Part shown: in pieces, positions 1-7,520 of the stretch
Numbering within the stretch: position 1 is the first letter of the stretch
How the letters are laid out: the number at the start of each line of letters is the position of its first letter
DNA from: Lachnoclostridium sp. UBA1781
GTDB lineage: Bacteria; Bacillota; Clostridia; Lachnospirales; Lachnospiraceae
Direction: 5' to 3'
Length of the DNA: 22,509 nt
NCBI GenBank assembly: GCA_002315495.1
Contig: DCGJ01000139.1
Coordinates: 1-22,509, forward strand
Position numbers and translations under genes: made by a program
The notes under the pieces: generated by a model
Database searches by the model: none
What the model saw: the letters and a program-made list of their open reading frames with translations, nothing else
Told to the model about the DNA's origin: nothing

Positions 1-566
1 GCATAGTTAAGACCTGCCTTGATGTGGCCGGTTCCGTGAGGAGCCGCACGGTCATAATCACAAACACGGATACGGATTGGCTTTGCGCCGCCCTTGAAGT
101 ATGGGCCTACCGGAGTAGCAAAGATACGGAACTGATATTCATCCGCCGGCTTAACACCGATAACCGGGTTGGTACCCATCATGTATGGACGAAGATAAAG
201 GCTTGCGCCGGAGCCGTATGGTGGAACCCATTCAGCATTTGCCGCAACAACCTGCTTAACTGCTTCAACGAACTTTGCCTCGTCGTAAGCCGGAATCTTC
301 AATCTTCTTGCAGAATCAGCCAGACGGGAAGCGTTCAAGTCCGGGCGGAAGCACACAATGTGGCCATCCTTCGTGGTATAAGCCTTCAGACCTTCAAATA
401 CGGTCTGTGCGTACTGAAATACGCCGGCACATTCATTCAAAACAATGTTCGCATCGGTAGTAAGTTCACCCTCATCCCAAGCACCGTCCTTGTAGTTCGA
501 TACATAACGATAGTCGGTCTGTACATATCCAAAGCTGAGGCTGGACCAATCAATGTTTTTACTCAT
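1..566 (-). CDS. ilvE: Branched-chain amino acid aminotransferase, N-terminal part (runs off window)
   Basis: Only the first 188 codons are in the window and the 3' end lies beyond position 1. The product is a PLP-dependent class IV aminotransferase. This family transfers the amino group between leucine, isoleucine or valine and 2-oxoglutarate in the cytosol, the last step of branched-chain amino acid synthesis. Visible family features are the start MSKNIDWSSLSFGYVQTDYR, the segment QTVFEGLKAY (about residues 54-63), FRPDLNASRLADSARRL, and YLRPYMMGTNPVIGV, all typical of bacterial BCAT. The ATG at 564-566 is preceded by GAGGT seven bases upstream, and a good promoter lies at 613-641. The gene is divergent from thrH. 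The family call is secure; substrate preference within class IV is by similarity only. Confidence 0.93.
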   Translation of the reverse strand, partial: MSKNIDWSSLSFGYVQTDYRYVSNYKDGAWDEGELTTDANIVLNECAGVFQYAQTVFEGLKAYTTKDGHIVCFRPDLNASRLADSARRLKIPAYDEAKFVEAVKQVVAANAEWVPPYGSGASLYLRPYMMGTNPVIGVKPADEYQFRIFATPVGPYFKGGAKPIRIRVCDYDRAAPHGTGHIKAGLNY

Positions 567-612
567 ATGTTTATACCTCATTTCTATTGTCTTCCGACAA
601 AATATTGAAGAT

Positions 613-641
613 ATTTTATCGCAATTTCTCCCATATATCAA
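613..641 (-). promoter_or_regulatory. Sigma-A promoter of ilvE
   Basis: On the minus strand, TTGATA (636-641) and TAAAAT (613-618) are separated by 17 bp, about 47 bp upstream of the ilvE ATG. I saw no T-box or leader hairpin in the short 5' leader. Confidence 0.7.
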
Positions 642-704
642 GACTTTCTTATGCGAAAAGACTGTGATTTCTTTTAGGGAAATTGAGTATTTCCCGTAAA
701 TTTA

Positions 705-733
705 TTGACACAACGAGGGATATTGGATAAACT
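705..733 (+). promoter_or_regulatory. Sigma-A promoter of thrH
   Basis: A perfect -35 box TTGACA (705-710), a 17-bp spacer and TAAACT (728-733, four of six consensus bases) lie 36 bp upstream of the thrH ATG. The ribosome binding site AAAGGAAG follows, eight bases before the start. Confidence 0.65.
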
Positions 734-769
734 ACACACGTGATATTTCTTTGAAAGGAAGTAACGACT

Positions 770-1369
770 ATGAATATTGTTTGTCTTGATTTAGAGGGTG
801 TGTTGGTACCTGAGATTTGGATTGCATTTGCAGAAGAAAGCGGCATCCCTGAGTTAAAGAGAACGACCCGTGACGAGCCGGATTACGATAAATTAATGAA
901 GTGGAGAATTGGTATCTTGAAGGAGCATGGACTTGGTCTCAAGGAGATTCAGGAAACCATTGCAAAGATTGATCCATTGCCGGGCGCAAAGGAATTCATG
1001 GACAAGCTTCGCCGCACCACGCAGGCAATTATTGTGAGCGATACCTTTACCCAGTTTGCAGCTCCGCTGATGGAGAAGCTTGGACTTCCAACCATCTTCT
1101 GTAACGAGCTTGTTGTTGCGGAGAATGGTGAAATTGTAGATTTCTCGATGAGATGCCCACAGAGCAAGCTGACGACCGTTAAGAGTCTTCAGACAATGGG
1201 CTTCGAGACGATTGCTGCCGGTGACAGCCATAACGATCTTGGAATGATTCTGGCAAGTAAGGCAGGATTTTTGTTCCGCTCAACCGATGCGATTAAGGCA
1301 GAGTATCCACAGTTACCGGCTTTCGAGACCTACGATGAGCTGTATGACGCCATTGTAAAGGCGCTGTAG
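770..1369 (+). CDS. thrH: Bifunctional phosphoserine phosphatase / homoserine phosphotransferase ThrH
   Basis: A 199-residue cytosolic HAD-superfamily enzyme. ThrH enzymes dephosphorylate phosphoserine to serine and can pass the phosphate to homoserine. The sequence shows HAD motif I as DLEGVLVPEIW (residues 7-17, with Glu in place of the usual second Asp, as in ThrH), motif II as SDTFTQF (about 89-95), a conserved Lys in the SKLTTVKSL stretch, and motif III as AAGDSHNDLGM (about 149-159). Length matches the family (about 200 aa). It is a single-gene unit with its own promoter and a strong terminator. The start ATG is supported by AAAGGAAG upstream. The main uncertainty is whether serine or threonine metabolism is the real role here. 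Confidence 0.92.
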   Translation: MNIVCLDLEGVLVPEIWIAFAEESGIPELKRTTRDEPDYDKLMKWRIGILKEHGLGLKEIQETIAKIDPLPGAKEFMDKLRRTTQAIIVSDTFTQFAAPLMEKLGLPTIFCNELVVAENGEIVDFSMRCPQSKLTTVKSLQTMGFETIAAGDSHNDLGMILASKAGFLFRSTDAIKAEYPQLPAFETYDELYDAIVKAL

Positions 1370-1433
1370 GGGGGGGGGATCATCTGTCCGAACGGCAACG
1401 ATAGGTAAAGAATCATTTGAGCAGAAACTTCTA

Positions 1434-1469
1434 GGGTGTGTGAAACAAACGTTTCACACACCCTTTTTT
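1434..1469 (+). terminator. Rho-independent terminator of thrH
   Basis: A perfect 13-bp stem (GGGTGTGTGAAAC at 1434-1446 pairing with 1451-1463), an AAAC loop and a run of six T (1464-1469) lie 65 bp after the thrH stop. Confidence 0.95.
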
Positions 1470-1789
1470 GATGCTTCGCAAGTTGGCGGCGGCTTTGCGG
1501 GGGGGGCCGCTGGCGGTTTTCGGCGGAAATCCCGCCTAATGTCGATTCCGCCTATTTTTTCCCCAATCCCTAATATCCGGATTCCGTTTTAAAGTTTCAT
1601 TACGACCTGTTTTAAGCGGAAAAATATCCAAACCTAATATTCCGCCTAAAAGTTTTCTCGTTTTTGTAATTAGGAATCCATTCTGAAGCTTCTCTACCAT
1701 CCCAAATTAGGCAAAACTATAGCAATCAACTAATTCCGCCTACGAAGCAGTCAATCTATATCTACAGTTATAGAAATATCAACCAAAAA

Positions 1790-1815
1790 TGAACTCCGCT
1801 AGTAGGCGGAGTTCA
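1790..1815 (-). terminator. Hairpin, probable terminator of the feo operon
   Basis: A perfect 10-bp stem (TGAACTCCGC with GCGGAGTTCA) encloses a 6-nt loop. Read on the minus strand, it is followed by a short T run (ATTTTTGG). It lies about 200 bp beyond the last gene of the minus-strand operon ending at 2021, and no closer terminator is visible. It is built from the repeat motif described for this region, so it may be a repeat structure rather than a dedicated terminator. Confidence 0.45.
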
Positions 1816-1867
1816 CTTAATTCTATTATTCCGCTGAAAAACAGCTTGAATTAATTCTTCAGTATAG

Positions 1868-1902
1868 CGCCGATCTGTTCAAACGAACATCTTCTATCGG
1901 CG
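1868..1902. repeat. Nested inverted repeat (hairpin within hairpin)
   Basis: CGCCGAT (1868-1874) pairs with ATCGGCG (1896-1902). Inside it, TGTTC (1876-1880) pairs with GAACA (1885-1889) around an AAAC loop. No T run follows on either strand. It falls inside repeat unit 4 of the 94-bp array. Confidence 0.5.
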
Positions 1903-2020
1903 GAATTATGGAGTTGCTTTCTCTCCGCCTAATCAGAAATCATGCGGAATTATCTACCTTCGCCCCACGGTTGCCCCTCAAGCCTCGAGGCGACTACCAT
2001 TATGCTCCGTTATGCTTCTG

Positions 2021-2245
2021 CTACAGAGAACGCTCACTCTTCTCGTCTCCACAGTTATCACAGACACACCCAACATTGCACTTACACCCATTCTTGTCCG
2101 GACCCGCGTTGCATATACCACAGCTACCACAGGAGCCGCTCCCGCAACTGCAACCGCCGTTTTTTCTGCGTCGAAATGTTGCACGGAGGGCGAGCGCAAT
2201 CACAATTAGTAGGACCCATATTAAAAAAATATCAATCGCCCCCAT
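2021..2245 (-). CDS. FeoB-associated Cys-rich membrane protein
   Basis: A 74-residue protein with one N-terminal membrane helix (about residues 3-22, DIFLIWVLLIVIALALRA), a basic RRRK stop-transfer, and a tail with ten cysteines spaced as CSCGSGSCGSCGIC and CKCNVGCVCDNC. This matches the small Cys-rich membrane proteins that accompany FeoB in Firmicutes. They are thought to act in ferrous iron delivery at the membrane, but their mechanism is unproven. The ATG at 2243-2245 has GGAGGT five bases upstream, so the start is firm. It is the last gene of the feo operon, 82 bp after feoB. Confidence 0.85.
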   Translation of the reverse strand: MGAIDIFLIWVLLIVIALALRATFRRRKNGGCSCGSGSCGSCGICNAGPDKNGCKCNVGCVCDNCGDEKSERSL

Positions 2246-2327
2246 AGGCTACCTCCACAAAAATACTCATCCACTTACCAATGTCTGCCTCCAAAAAAGC
2301 ATTCATTCGTCAATTCAATGGCTCTTC

Positions 2328-4670
2328 CTACAACCACATGCCAATCAATCGCACGCAAAATGCTGCAATCCACGCGAGGAAGCACTGCCAGAGAACAACC
2401 GACAACGCCCACCAGCCGCCAAGTTCACGCTTAATGGAAGCAATTGCCGCTACACATGGGGTATAGAGCAAACTGAATACCAGCATCGCTGCAGCCTGTA
2501 CTGATGTGATGGCCAGGGCAACATTACCTTCAAACAGGACTTCCATCGTGGACACGACGCTCTCCTTCGCCATAAAGCCCGAGATGAGGGAGGTTACAAT
2601 TCGCCAGTCATTCAGACCGACCGGAGCAAAAATCGGAGCAACTAAGCCCGCAATCACAGACAGCATGCTGTCTGCGGAATTATCGACATAATGCAAAGCA
2701 AAGTCAAAGCTTTGCAAAAACCAAACGCAAACCGTCGCAACCAAAATTACGGAAAAGGCCTTCTTTATGAAGTCCATCGCCTTCTCGAGCAACAGCTGGG
2801 ATACATTCTTCGCGCCCGGCAAACGATAGTTCGGAAGCTCCATGACAAACGGAACCGCCTCGCCACGAAATACCAGTTTCTTGGAAACAACCGCAAACAA
2901 AATCCCGATAAATATACTCAGAAAATACAGCCCGGTCATAATCAGTCCACCGTTCTTCGCAAAAAACGCATTGACGAAGAAGGCATAAATCGGCATCTTC
3001 GCGGTACAGCTCATAAACGGCGTCAGCATAATGGTCATCTTTCGGTCACGCGCGCTCGGAAGCGTTCTAGTCGACATAACCGCCGGAACCGTACAGCCGA
3101 AGCCAATGAGAAGCGGCACGATGCTCTTTCCGGAAAGCCCGATTTTTCTAAGCAGCTTATCCATGAAAAATGCGACTCTTGCGATGTATCCGCTATCCTC
3201 CAAAATCGACAGGAAGAAAAACAGCGTCACAATAATCGGCAGGAAGCTAAGCACACTGCCTACTCCGGAGAAGATACCATCTATGACCAGTCCATGAATT
3301 ACTTCATTCACCTCAAGGTCGGTAAATCCTTTGTCTACAAAGGCTGTCAGCGCCTCAATTCCCTTTTCCAACAAGCCTTGGAAAAATGCTCCAATGACGT
3401 TAAAGGTCAAAAAGAACGTCGCCGCCATAATCAGAATGAACGCCGGAATCGCAGTGTATTTGCCGGTAAGCACTCGGTCAATCTTCGCACTTCGGATGTG
3501 TTCCTTGCTTTCTCTCGGCTTCACTACCGTCTGCTCGCAAACCTTACGTATGAAGGAGAATCGCATATCCGCAATGGCCGCGCTGCGGTCCAACCCGCGC
3601 TCCTTCTCCATTTGAAGCACAATGTGTTCTACCGTTTCGCGCTCATTTTCATCCAGTCCCAACTGCTCAATAATCAGCTGGTCTCCCTCAATGACCTTGT
3701 TCGCCGCAAATCGAATCGGAATATCCGCATCCTTCGCGTGGTCCTCAATCATATGCATCACCGCGTGTAAGCAGCGATGTACGGCTCCGTTATGGTCCTT
3801 CTCGTCGCAAAAGTCCTGACGCACCGGCTTCTCCTGGAAATGCGCGATATGCACTGCATGCTCCACCAGCTCCGCAACACCCTCATTTTTCGCAGCCGCA
3901 ATCGGAACGACCGGAACGCCCAGAAGGGCCTCCATCTCATTTACATAGATGGCGCCATGATTGTTTCGAATCTCATCCATCATATTGAGAGCAATCACGA
4001 CCGGGATGTCCATCTCTAAAAGCTGCATCGTCAGATACAGATTACGCTCAATGTTTGTCGCATCAACAATATTAATAATCGCCTTCGGCTTGGATTCCAG
4101 CACGAAGTTTCGCGATACAATTTCTTCACTACTGTAAGGAGACATCGAGTAAATGCCCGGCAAATCGGTAACCCGGCTTTTCGGATATCCCTTGATGGCA
4201 CCGTCCTTTCGGTCTACCGTAACACCCGGGAAGTTACCCACGTGCTGATTCGAACCGGTCAGCTGGTTGAACAAGGTTGTCTTACCGCAATTCTGATTTC
4301 CGACAAGCGCGTAGGTCAAAACCACATCCTCCGGCAAAGGATTCTCATGGTCCTTCGAGTGATATTTACCGGTTTCACCAAAGCCCGGATGCTCATGCTT
4401 TCTGCGCTTCGCCTGCTTGACCTCCTCAGCCTCCACCGCTTGCTCCGACATTTTCTCAATCGAAATCTGCTCCGCATCGGCGAGTCGCAAGGTCAAACTG
4501 TAACCATGAACCATAATCTCCATCGGATCGCCCATCGGCGCCGTCTTAATATGCGTAACCTCCGTTCCCGGAATGACACCCATATCAAGAAAATGCTGCC
4601 GAAGCGCACCCTCTCCATTTACCGTTTGAATAATTGCACGTTCACCACGTTTTAGATCCTTAAGTGTCAT
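2328..4670 (-). CDS. feoB: FeoA-FeoB fusion ferrous iron transporter
   Basis: About 780 residues. Residues 1-72 form a FeoA SH3-like domain (MTLKDLKRGERAII, then HFLDMGVIPGTEV). A linker at about 73-112 carries several His (KHEHPGFGETGKYHSKDHE). The FeoB G domain follows with G1 GNQNCGKTT (124-132), G3 DLPG (169-172) and G4 NMMD (about 229-232). The C-terminal half is the polytopic permease, with repeated Gate segments such as VPLLIGFGCTVPAVMSTRTL and a terminal YTPCVAAIASIKRELG. It imports Fe(II) across the cytoplasmic membrane with GTP hydrolysis. I chose ATG 4668-4670 because AAGGAG lies just upstream. An in-frame TTG at 4718 would overlap the methyltransferase gene and adds only a basic non-FeoA tail. 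Confidence 0.95.
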   Translation of the reverse strand: MTLKDLKRGERAIIQTVNGEGALRQHFLDMGVIPGTEVTHIKTAPMGDPMEIMVHGYSLTLRLADAEQISIEKMSEQAVEAEEVKQAKRRKHEHPGFGETGKYHSKDHENPLPEDVVLTYALVGNQNCGKTTLFNQLTGSNQHVGNFPGVTVDRKDGAIKGYPKSRVTDLPGIYSMSPYSSEEIVSRNFVLESKPKAIINIVDATNIERNLYLTMQLLEMDIPVVIALNMMDEIRNNHGAIYVNEMEALLGVPVVPIAAAKNEGVAELVEHAVHIAHFQEKPVRQDFCDEKDHNGAVHRCLHAVMHMIEDHAKDADIPIRFAANKVIEGDQLIIEQLGLDENERETVEHIVLQMEKERGLDRSAAIADMRFSFIRKVCEQTVVKPRESKEHIRSAKIDRVLTGKYTAIPAFILIMAATFFLTFNVIGAFFQGLLEKGIEALTAFVDKGFTDLEVNEVIHGLVIDGIFSGVGSVLSFLPIIVTLFFFLSILEDSGYIARVAFFMDKLLRKIGLSGKSIVPLLIGFGCTVPAVMSTRTLPSARDRKMTIMLTPFMSCTAKMPIYAFFVNAFFAKNGGLIMTGLYFLSIFIGILFAVVSKKLVFRGEAVPFVMELPNYRLPGAKNVSQLLLEKAMDFIKKAFSVILVATVCVWFLQSFDFALHYVDNSADSMLSVIAGLVAPIFAPVGLNDWRIVTSLISGFMAKESVVSTMEVLFEGNVALAITSVQAAAMLVFSLLYTPCVAAIASIKRELGGWWALSVVLWQCFLAWIAAFCVRLIGMWL

Positions 4671-4701
4671 TTTCCGCCTTGCTCCTTTAGTAATCTGCGA
4701 A

Positions 4702-6615
4702 TCACGCCTTCTCGGCAATGATAATCACATTCGTTGGAATCTCTTTCCAGTCTGCTCCATCCAAAAGCTCAATGGACGCAGCCAAATGCTCCTCATACCC
4801 CGGCTCAACCACCTCACGGGAGGTAATCACCTTCATGCCGATTTCCTGCAAAAAGGCCTCATAATCCGCCTTACTGAAGTATCCGAACTGCTCCTGCACC
4901 TCCTGCGGATAGGACGCCGGTCCCCACGTATAGGTGAACATAAACTCGCGCACCAAATCAATCGGTGCCTCGAAAATATCGCCATCCAGGTCGACGCAGT
5001 TCCACTCTCCGCTCGCGTCACGATACTCGGAAAGCCCCTTAAAATCCCGAAGGTAATTCTGTAAAAATGCAACTCCGCCCTCGTCCTTCATCCGAATTCG
5101 AAGATTACGATTCTCCCCGACAAGCACGCCGTCGCGAATCAGAATACGCCCACGGTCGCTAAGCGAAGCCAGCGCATTTTTCAGAGCAAGCTTTACCGAA
5201 TCCAACTGAAAATGCTTCCCGTCCCGCTCCGTGTACGAATAAATCTCATGAAGAATCGAGGAGAAAATGATGGTATCGGCCTTCTTTCCGTCCGGAAGCG
5301 GTCCCTCCACAAAGTTATGGACAATCGCGTCCTCTCCAATGGAAATGAGATGCTGAATCACACTTTCGGAGATGTCTGTCCCAATCACCGTCGCCTGTGG
5401 AAACTGCTTTCTTAACGCCTTTAACATCACTCCACCGCCGGAGCCGACGTCCACCAAAACGTTACCGGTAGCATAATCGAGAAGTGAAAGCTTCGTGCTT
5501 TCCTCCGCGTTATTCATCGTGTCCAGGTACGCTGCCTCATTTGCCAGACGATCAAACTCATCCCGTCGAAGCCCGAACAAATCAAAGACACGAAGCACAT
5601 TCTGCTCGTAGGTAGCAATTCCGGATTGCTCGGACTTCACGCAGAAATCAATCAGCGCGCGACAGACCTCGGAGAACTCAATCCCAAAATATAAAATGCC
5701 GTTCGTCTCCGAAAGAACAAATCGGGCGTGCTCATTTTCCGTGATATGATTTCGAAGCATGTGCTCCACAATACGGTGCTTGTATATATTTTTCGAGGCG
5801 GAAACGCCCGAGTTCAATTCCTTTGCCAACCCATAGAAGGAAATCTGCGACGCCTTTGAAAAACCCTTACATAAGCCAAATGCGGCCCGAATCTCCGCAA
5901 CCGTAAAGCCCTCGAAGGACACCTCCGGATACCAAAGGCTCTTCCCCTCGATGACGGAAAGCGCCTCCCGGTCCTCCTCCGTAAACGGTACATTTCGATA
6001 AATCGGGAAGATCTTCTCGCAGCGCTCCTGCAGTTCTTCCCCGTATTCTTCTGCCAAAAGCCGCTCAATCGCCGTGTCAATTTCACCGGCCACCTTCTCC
6101 CAGATATCAGGGGAAACCGCTTCAATAATGGCGCGATTGAATAGCTTCAGAAGTTTCCTAAGCGCCTCCTCTTCCATTCCATACTGATCGGAAAGAAGGA
6201 GCAAATCGCGGCTGAATATAAGCGGCGATTCACCACGTACGAACTGCCCAAGCATTCCATGGGTACGGACGAGAATCGTTACAATTTCCAGCGTTTTCTC
6301 ATCCGTCTCACCGGATTCCTCTCGATAAATGACAGCGGAAGCCTCGTTATGAATCTCCCGATTGATGCTAAGCATCGCCCAGCGTGCGCGGTCGGAGGCA
6401 GAGCCGCATTTGGCTACATCCATCCACTTAAGGGCTGTCTCCACGTAAGCTTCTTCGTCGGTCCCCTCCGCATGGGCCGCAAAAATTTCGAGTGCCCGCA
6501 GGGTGTAACGAAGGGTTGGATAACGATCCGTATGCTCGCGCTCCAGGTTTAAAAGTTCATTCTCCTGCGTCATCAGAAGCTCCATCCAACGCAGGGAGCC
6601 GTTCGACAATCTCAT
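4702..6615 (-). CDS. Class I SAM-dependent methyltransferase with long N-terminal extension
   Basis: About 637 residues and soluble. The C-terminal third is a Rossmann methyltransferase. Motif I is VDVGSGGG (about 388-395), followed by the acidic loop of VIGTDIS (about 410-416). A motif II/IV region reads ADTIIFSSILHEIYSY (about 446-461). The substrate cannot be read from the sequence. Residues 1-370 are mostly helical with no family I recognise. The ATG at 6613-6615 is preceded by GAGGTG at good spacing. A GTG at 6627 and an ATG at 6573 (GGAG six bases upstream) are alternatives. The gene starts 15 bp after the acetyltransferase stop and ends 31 bp before feoB, so it is probably cotranscribed with both. 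A small-molecule methyltransferase is the most cautious reading. Confidence 0.8.
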   Translation of the reverse strand: MRLSNGSLRWMELLMTQENELLNLEREHTDRYPTLRYTLRALEIFAAHAEGTDEEAYVETALKWMDVAKCGSASDRARWAMLSINREIHNEASAVIYREESGETDEKTLEIVTILVRTHGMLGQFVRGESPLIFSRDLLLLSDQYGMEEEALRKLLKLFNRAIIEAVSPDIWEKVAGEIDTAIERLLAEEYGEELQERCEKIFPIYRNVPFTEEDREALSVIEGKSLWYPEVSFEGFTVAEIRAAFGLCKGFSKASQISFYGLAKELNSGVSASKNIYKHRIVEHMLRNHITENEHARFVLSETNGILYFGIEFSEVCRALIDFCVKSEQSGIATYEQNVLRVFDLFGLRRDEFDRLANEAAYLDTMNNAEESTKLSLLDYATGNVLVDVGSGGGVMLKALRKQFPQATVIGTDISESVIQHLISIGEDAIVHNFVEGPLPDGKKADTIIFSSILHEIYSYTERDGKHFQLDSVKLALKNALASLSDRGRILIRDGVLVGENRNLRIRMKDEGGVAFLQNYLRDFKGLSEYRDASGEWNCVDLDGDIFEAPIDLVREFMFTYTWGPASYPQEVQEQFGYFSKADYEAFLQEIGMKVITSREVVEPGYEEHLAASIELLDGADWKEIPTNVIIIAEKA

Positions 6616-6630
6616 CTCACACCTCACACT

Positions 6631-7206
6631 CTAATTCCATTTCCCAAAGCTGACCGATACCGGATTCTCCTCGTGATTGCCCAGCATTTTTTCCATCCAA
6701 ATCATATCAAACCATTGACCGAATTTTGAACCTGAACAATGAAAACGACCGACCAAAGAATACCCCATTGCCTTATGAAAATGCATGCTTTCCTCCGAAA
6801 CATACGGGCTGTTTTCACCGCTTGGAACCGCAATGCACGCATTTGCATTGAGGATTCCGATTCGTTTCAGGCGAGACTCCAGCTCCTGATACAAAGCCGT
6901 TCCGACGCCTTTGCGTCTTTCGTTCGGGCGAAGGTAAATCGTGGTCTCCACAGACCAGTCGTAGGCCGCTCTCCCTTTAAAGGTATTGGCATACGCATAC
7001 CCTACGATATCGCCATCCTGCACAGCCTTCAGATACGGATATTTCGCGGAAATTGTTCGAATTCTCTCCGCAAATTCTTCCGTCGTCGGCACCTCATACT
7101 CGAAGGAAATCGCTGTTTCCTTCACGTAGTACGCATAAATGGAAAGAAGCTCCTTTGCATCCTCCACGGTAACGGGAAGAATCTGTATTCCATCGCTTTT
7201 GCTCAT
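6631..7206 (-). CDS. GNAT N-acetyltransferase, phosphinothricin acetyltransferase-like
   Basis: 191 residues, one GNAT domain. Acetyl-CoA-binding motif A is RRKGVGTALYQ (about 97-107). The stretches VKETAISFEYEVPT (about 28-41) and AYDWSVETTIYLRP (about 81-94) are typical of the PAT/Bar-like branch, as is the late FHKAMGY segment. These enzymes transfer acetyl from acetyl-CoA to a primary amine; many are detoxification or amino-acid-analogue acetylases and the true substrate is unknown. The ATG at 7204-7206 lies seven bases after the stop of the upstream gene with only a weak AGAGAAG, which suggests translational coupling. An upstream in-frame start at 7266 would overlap that gene and adds a basic, non-domain tail. 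Confidence 0.85.
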   Translation of the reverse strand: MSKSDGIQILPVTVEDAKELLSIYAYYVKETAISFEYEVPTTEEFAERIRTISAKYPYLKAVQDGDIVGYAYANTFKGRAAYDWSVETTIYLRPNERRKGVGTALYQELESRLKRIGILNANACIAVPSGENSPYVSEESMHFHKAMGYSLVGRFHCSGSKFGQWFDMIWMEKMLGNHEENPVSVSFGKWN

Positions 7207-7213
7207 TTCTTCT

Positions 7214-7495
7214 CTACTGAGCGTTCTTCTCAGCCTTCTCCTTCCCCTGATTAACAAGGTATTCAATCATTTCCTTATCTCCGTACGCCACAGGTCCCGG
7301 ATACCAGGTGCCCGGATATTCCCAGGAGCATTTTCGGTTAATATAACATTCGATGTCATTGAAATATCCCATCTCGTAATCCCCCTCCAATAACTCTGCG
7401 GTAGCGTCCGGTATGATTTCTCTCAGCTGCTCCAACGCGCGCTCCATACAGTACTCCAGATTGTGCTCAATCTTCGGAATGTAATTGTGTTCCAT
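7214..7495 (-). CDS. Hypothetical 93-aa soluble protein
   Basis: I do not recognise a family. The protein is small and acidic with no membrane segment. The N-terminal half is predicted helical (HNLEYCMERALEQLREII). The centre holds a short aromatic motif (MGYFNDIECYINRKC, then WEYPGTWYPGP), and the tail is charged. It carries three Cys, none in a CxxC. The start at 7493-7495 is decided by a strong GGAGG five bases upstream; in-frame ATGs at 7507 and 7510 lack such a site and would sit over the ribosome binding site. It lies 25 bp after the protease gene and 7 bp before the acetyltransferase, so it is likely part of the operon. Confidence 0.65.
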   Translation of the reverse strand: MEHNYIPKIEHNLEYCMERALEQLREIIPDATAELLEGDYEMGYFNDIECYINRKCSWEYPGTWYPGPVAYGDKEMIEYLVNQGKEKAEKNAQ

Positions 7496-7520
7496 AGCAT
7501 CCTCCATCATGATATACTAC

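Larger units (their letters stand above)
1521..1950. repeat. Degenerate 94-95 bp periodic repeat array
   Basis: The stretch 1370-2020 has no credible gene. Within it the motif ATTCCGCCTA occurs exactly at 1545, 1639 and 1733. Weaker copies sit at 1828 (ATTCCGCTGA) and 1922 (TCTCCGCCTA), so the spacing is 94, 94, 95 and 94 bp. About 24 bp before each copy lies the inverse-type motif (GGCGGAA-like) at 1521, 1615, 1709, 1803 and 1898. Units 1 and 2 align at the same offset over positions 31-60 (20 of 30 bases identical), but are otherwise near 50 percent. This looks like an old tandem array that has decayed around a conserved dyad core. Confidence 0.6.

Noticed and set aside
24..608. Plus-strand open frame opposite ilvE
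   Set aside because: The minus strand encodes the conserved aminotransferase with promoter and ribosome binding site; this frame covers that promoter.
1521..1950. 94-bp periodic motif as a CRISPR array
   Set aside because: Period is too long, repeats are degenerate, only about 10 bp are conserved, and no cas gene is near.
1908..2504. Plus-strand open frame across the Cys-rich protein gene and the feoB end
   Set aside because: No domain, no good start site, and it is antisense to two supported genes.
2691..3770. Long plus-strand open frame (359 codons) opposite feoB
   Set aside because: It is antisense to a clear FeoB reading frame, has no ribosome binding site and a low-complexity basic composition; it is a mirror of the codon use of feoB.
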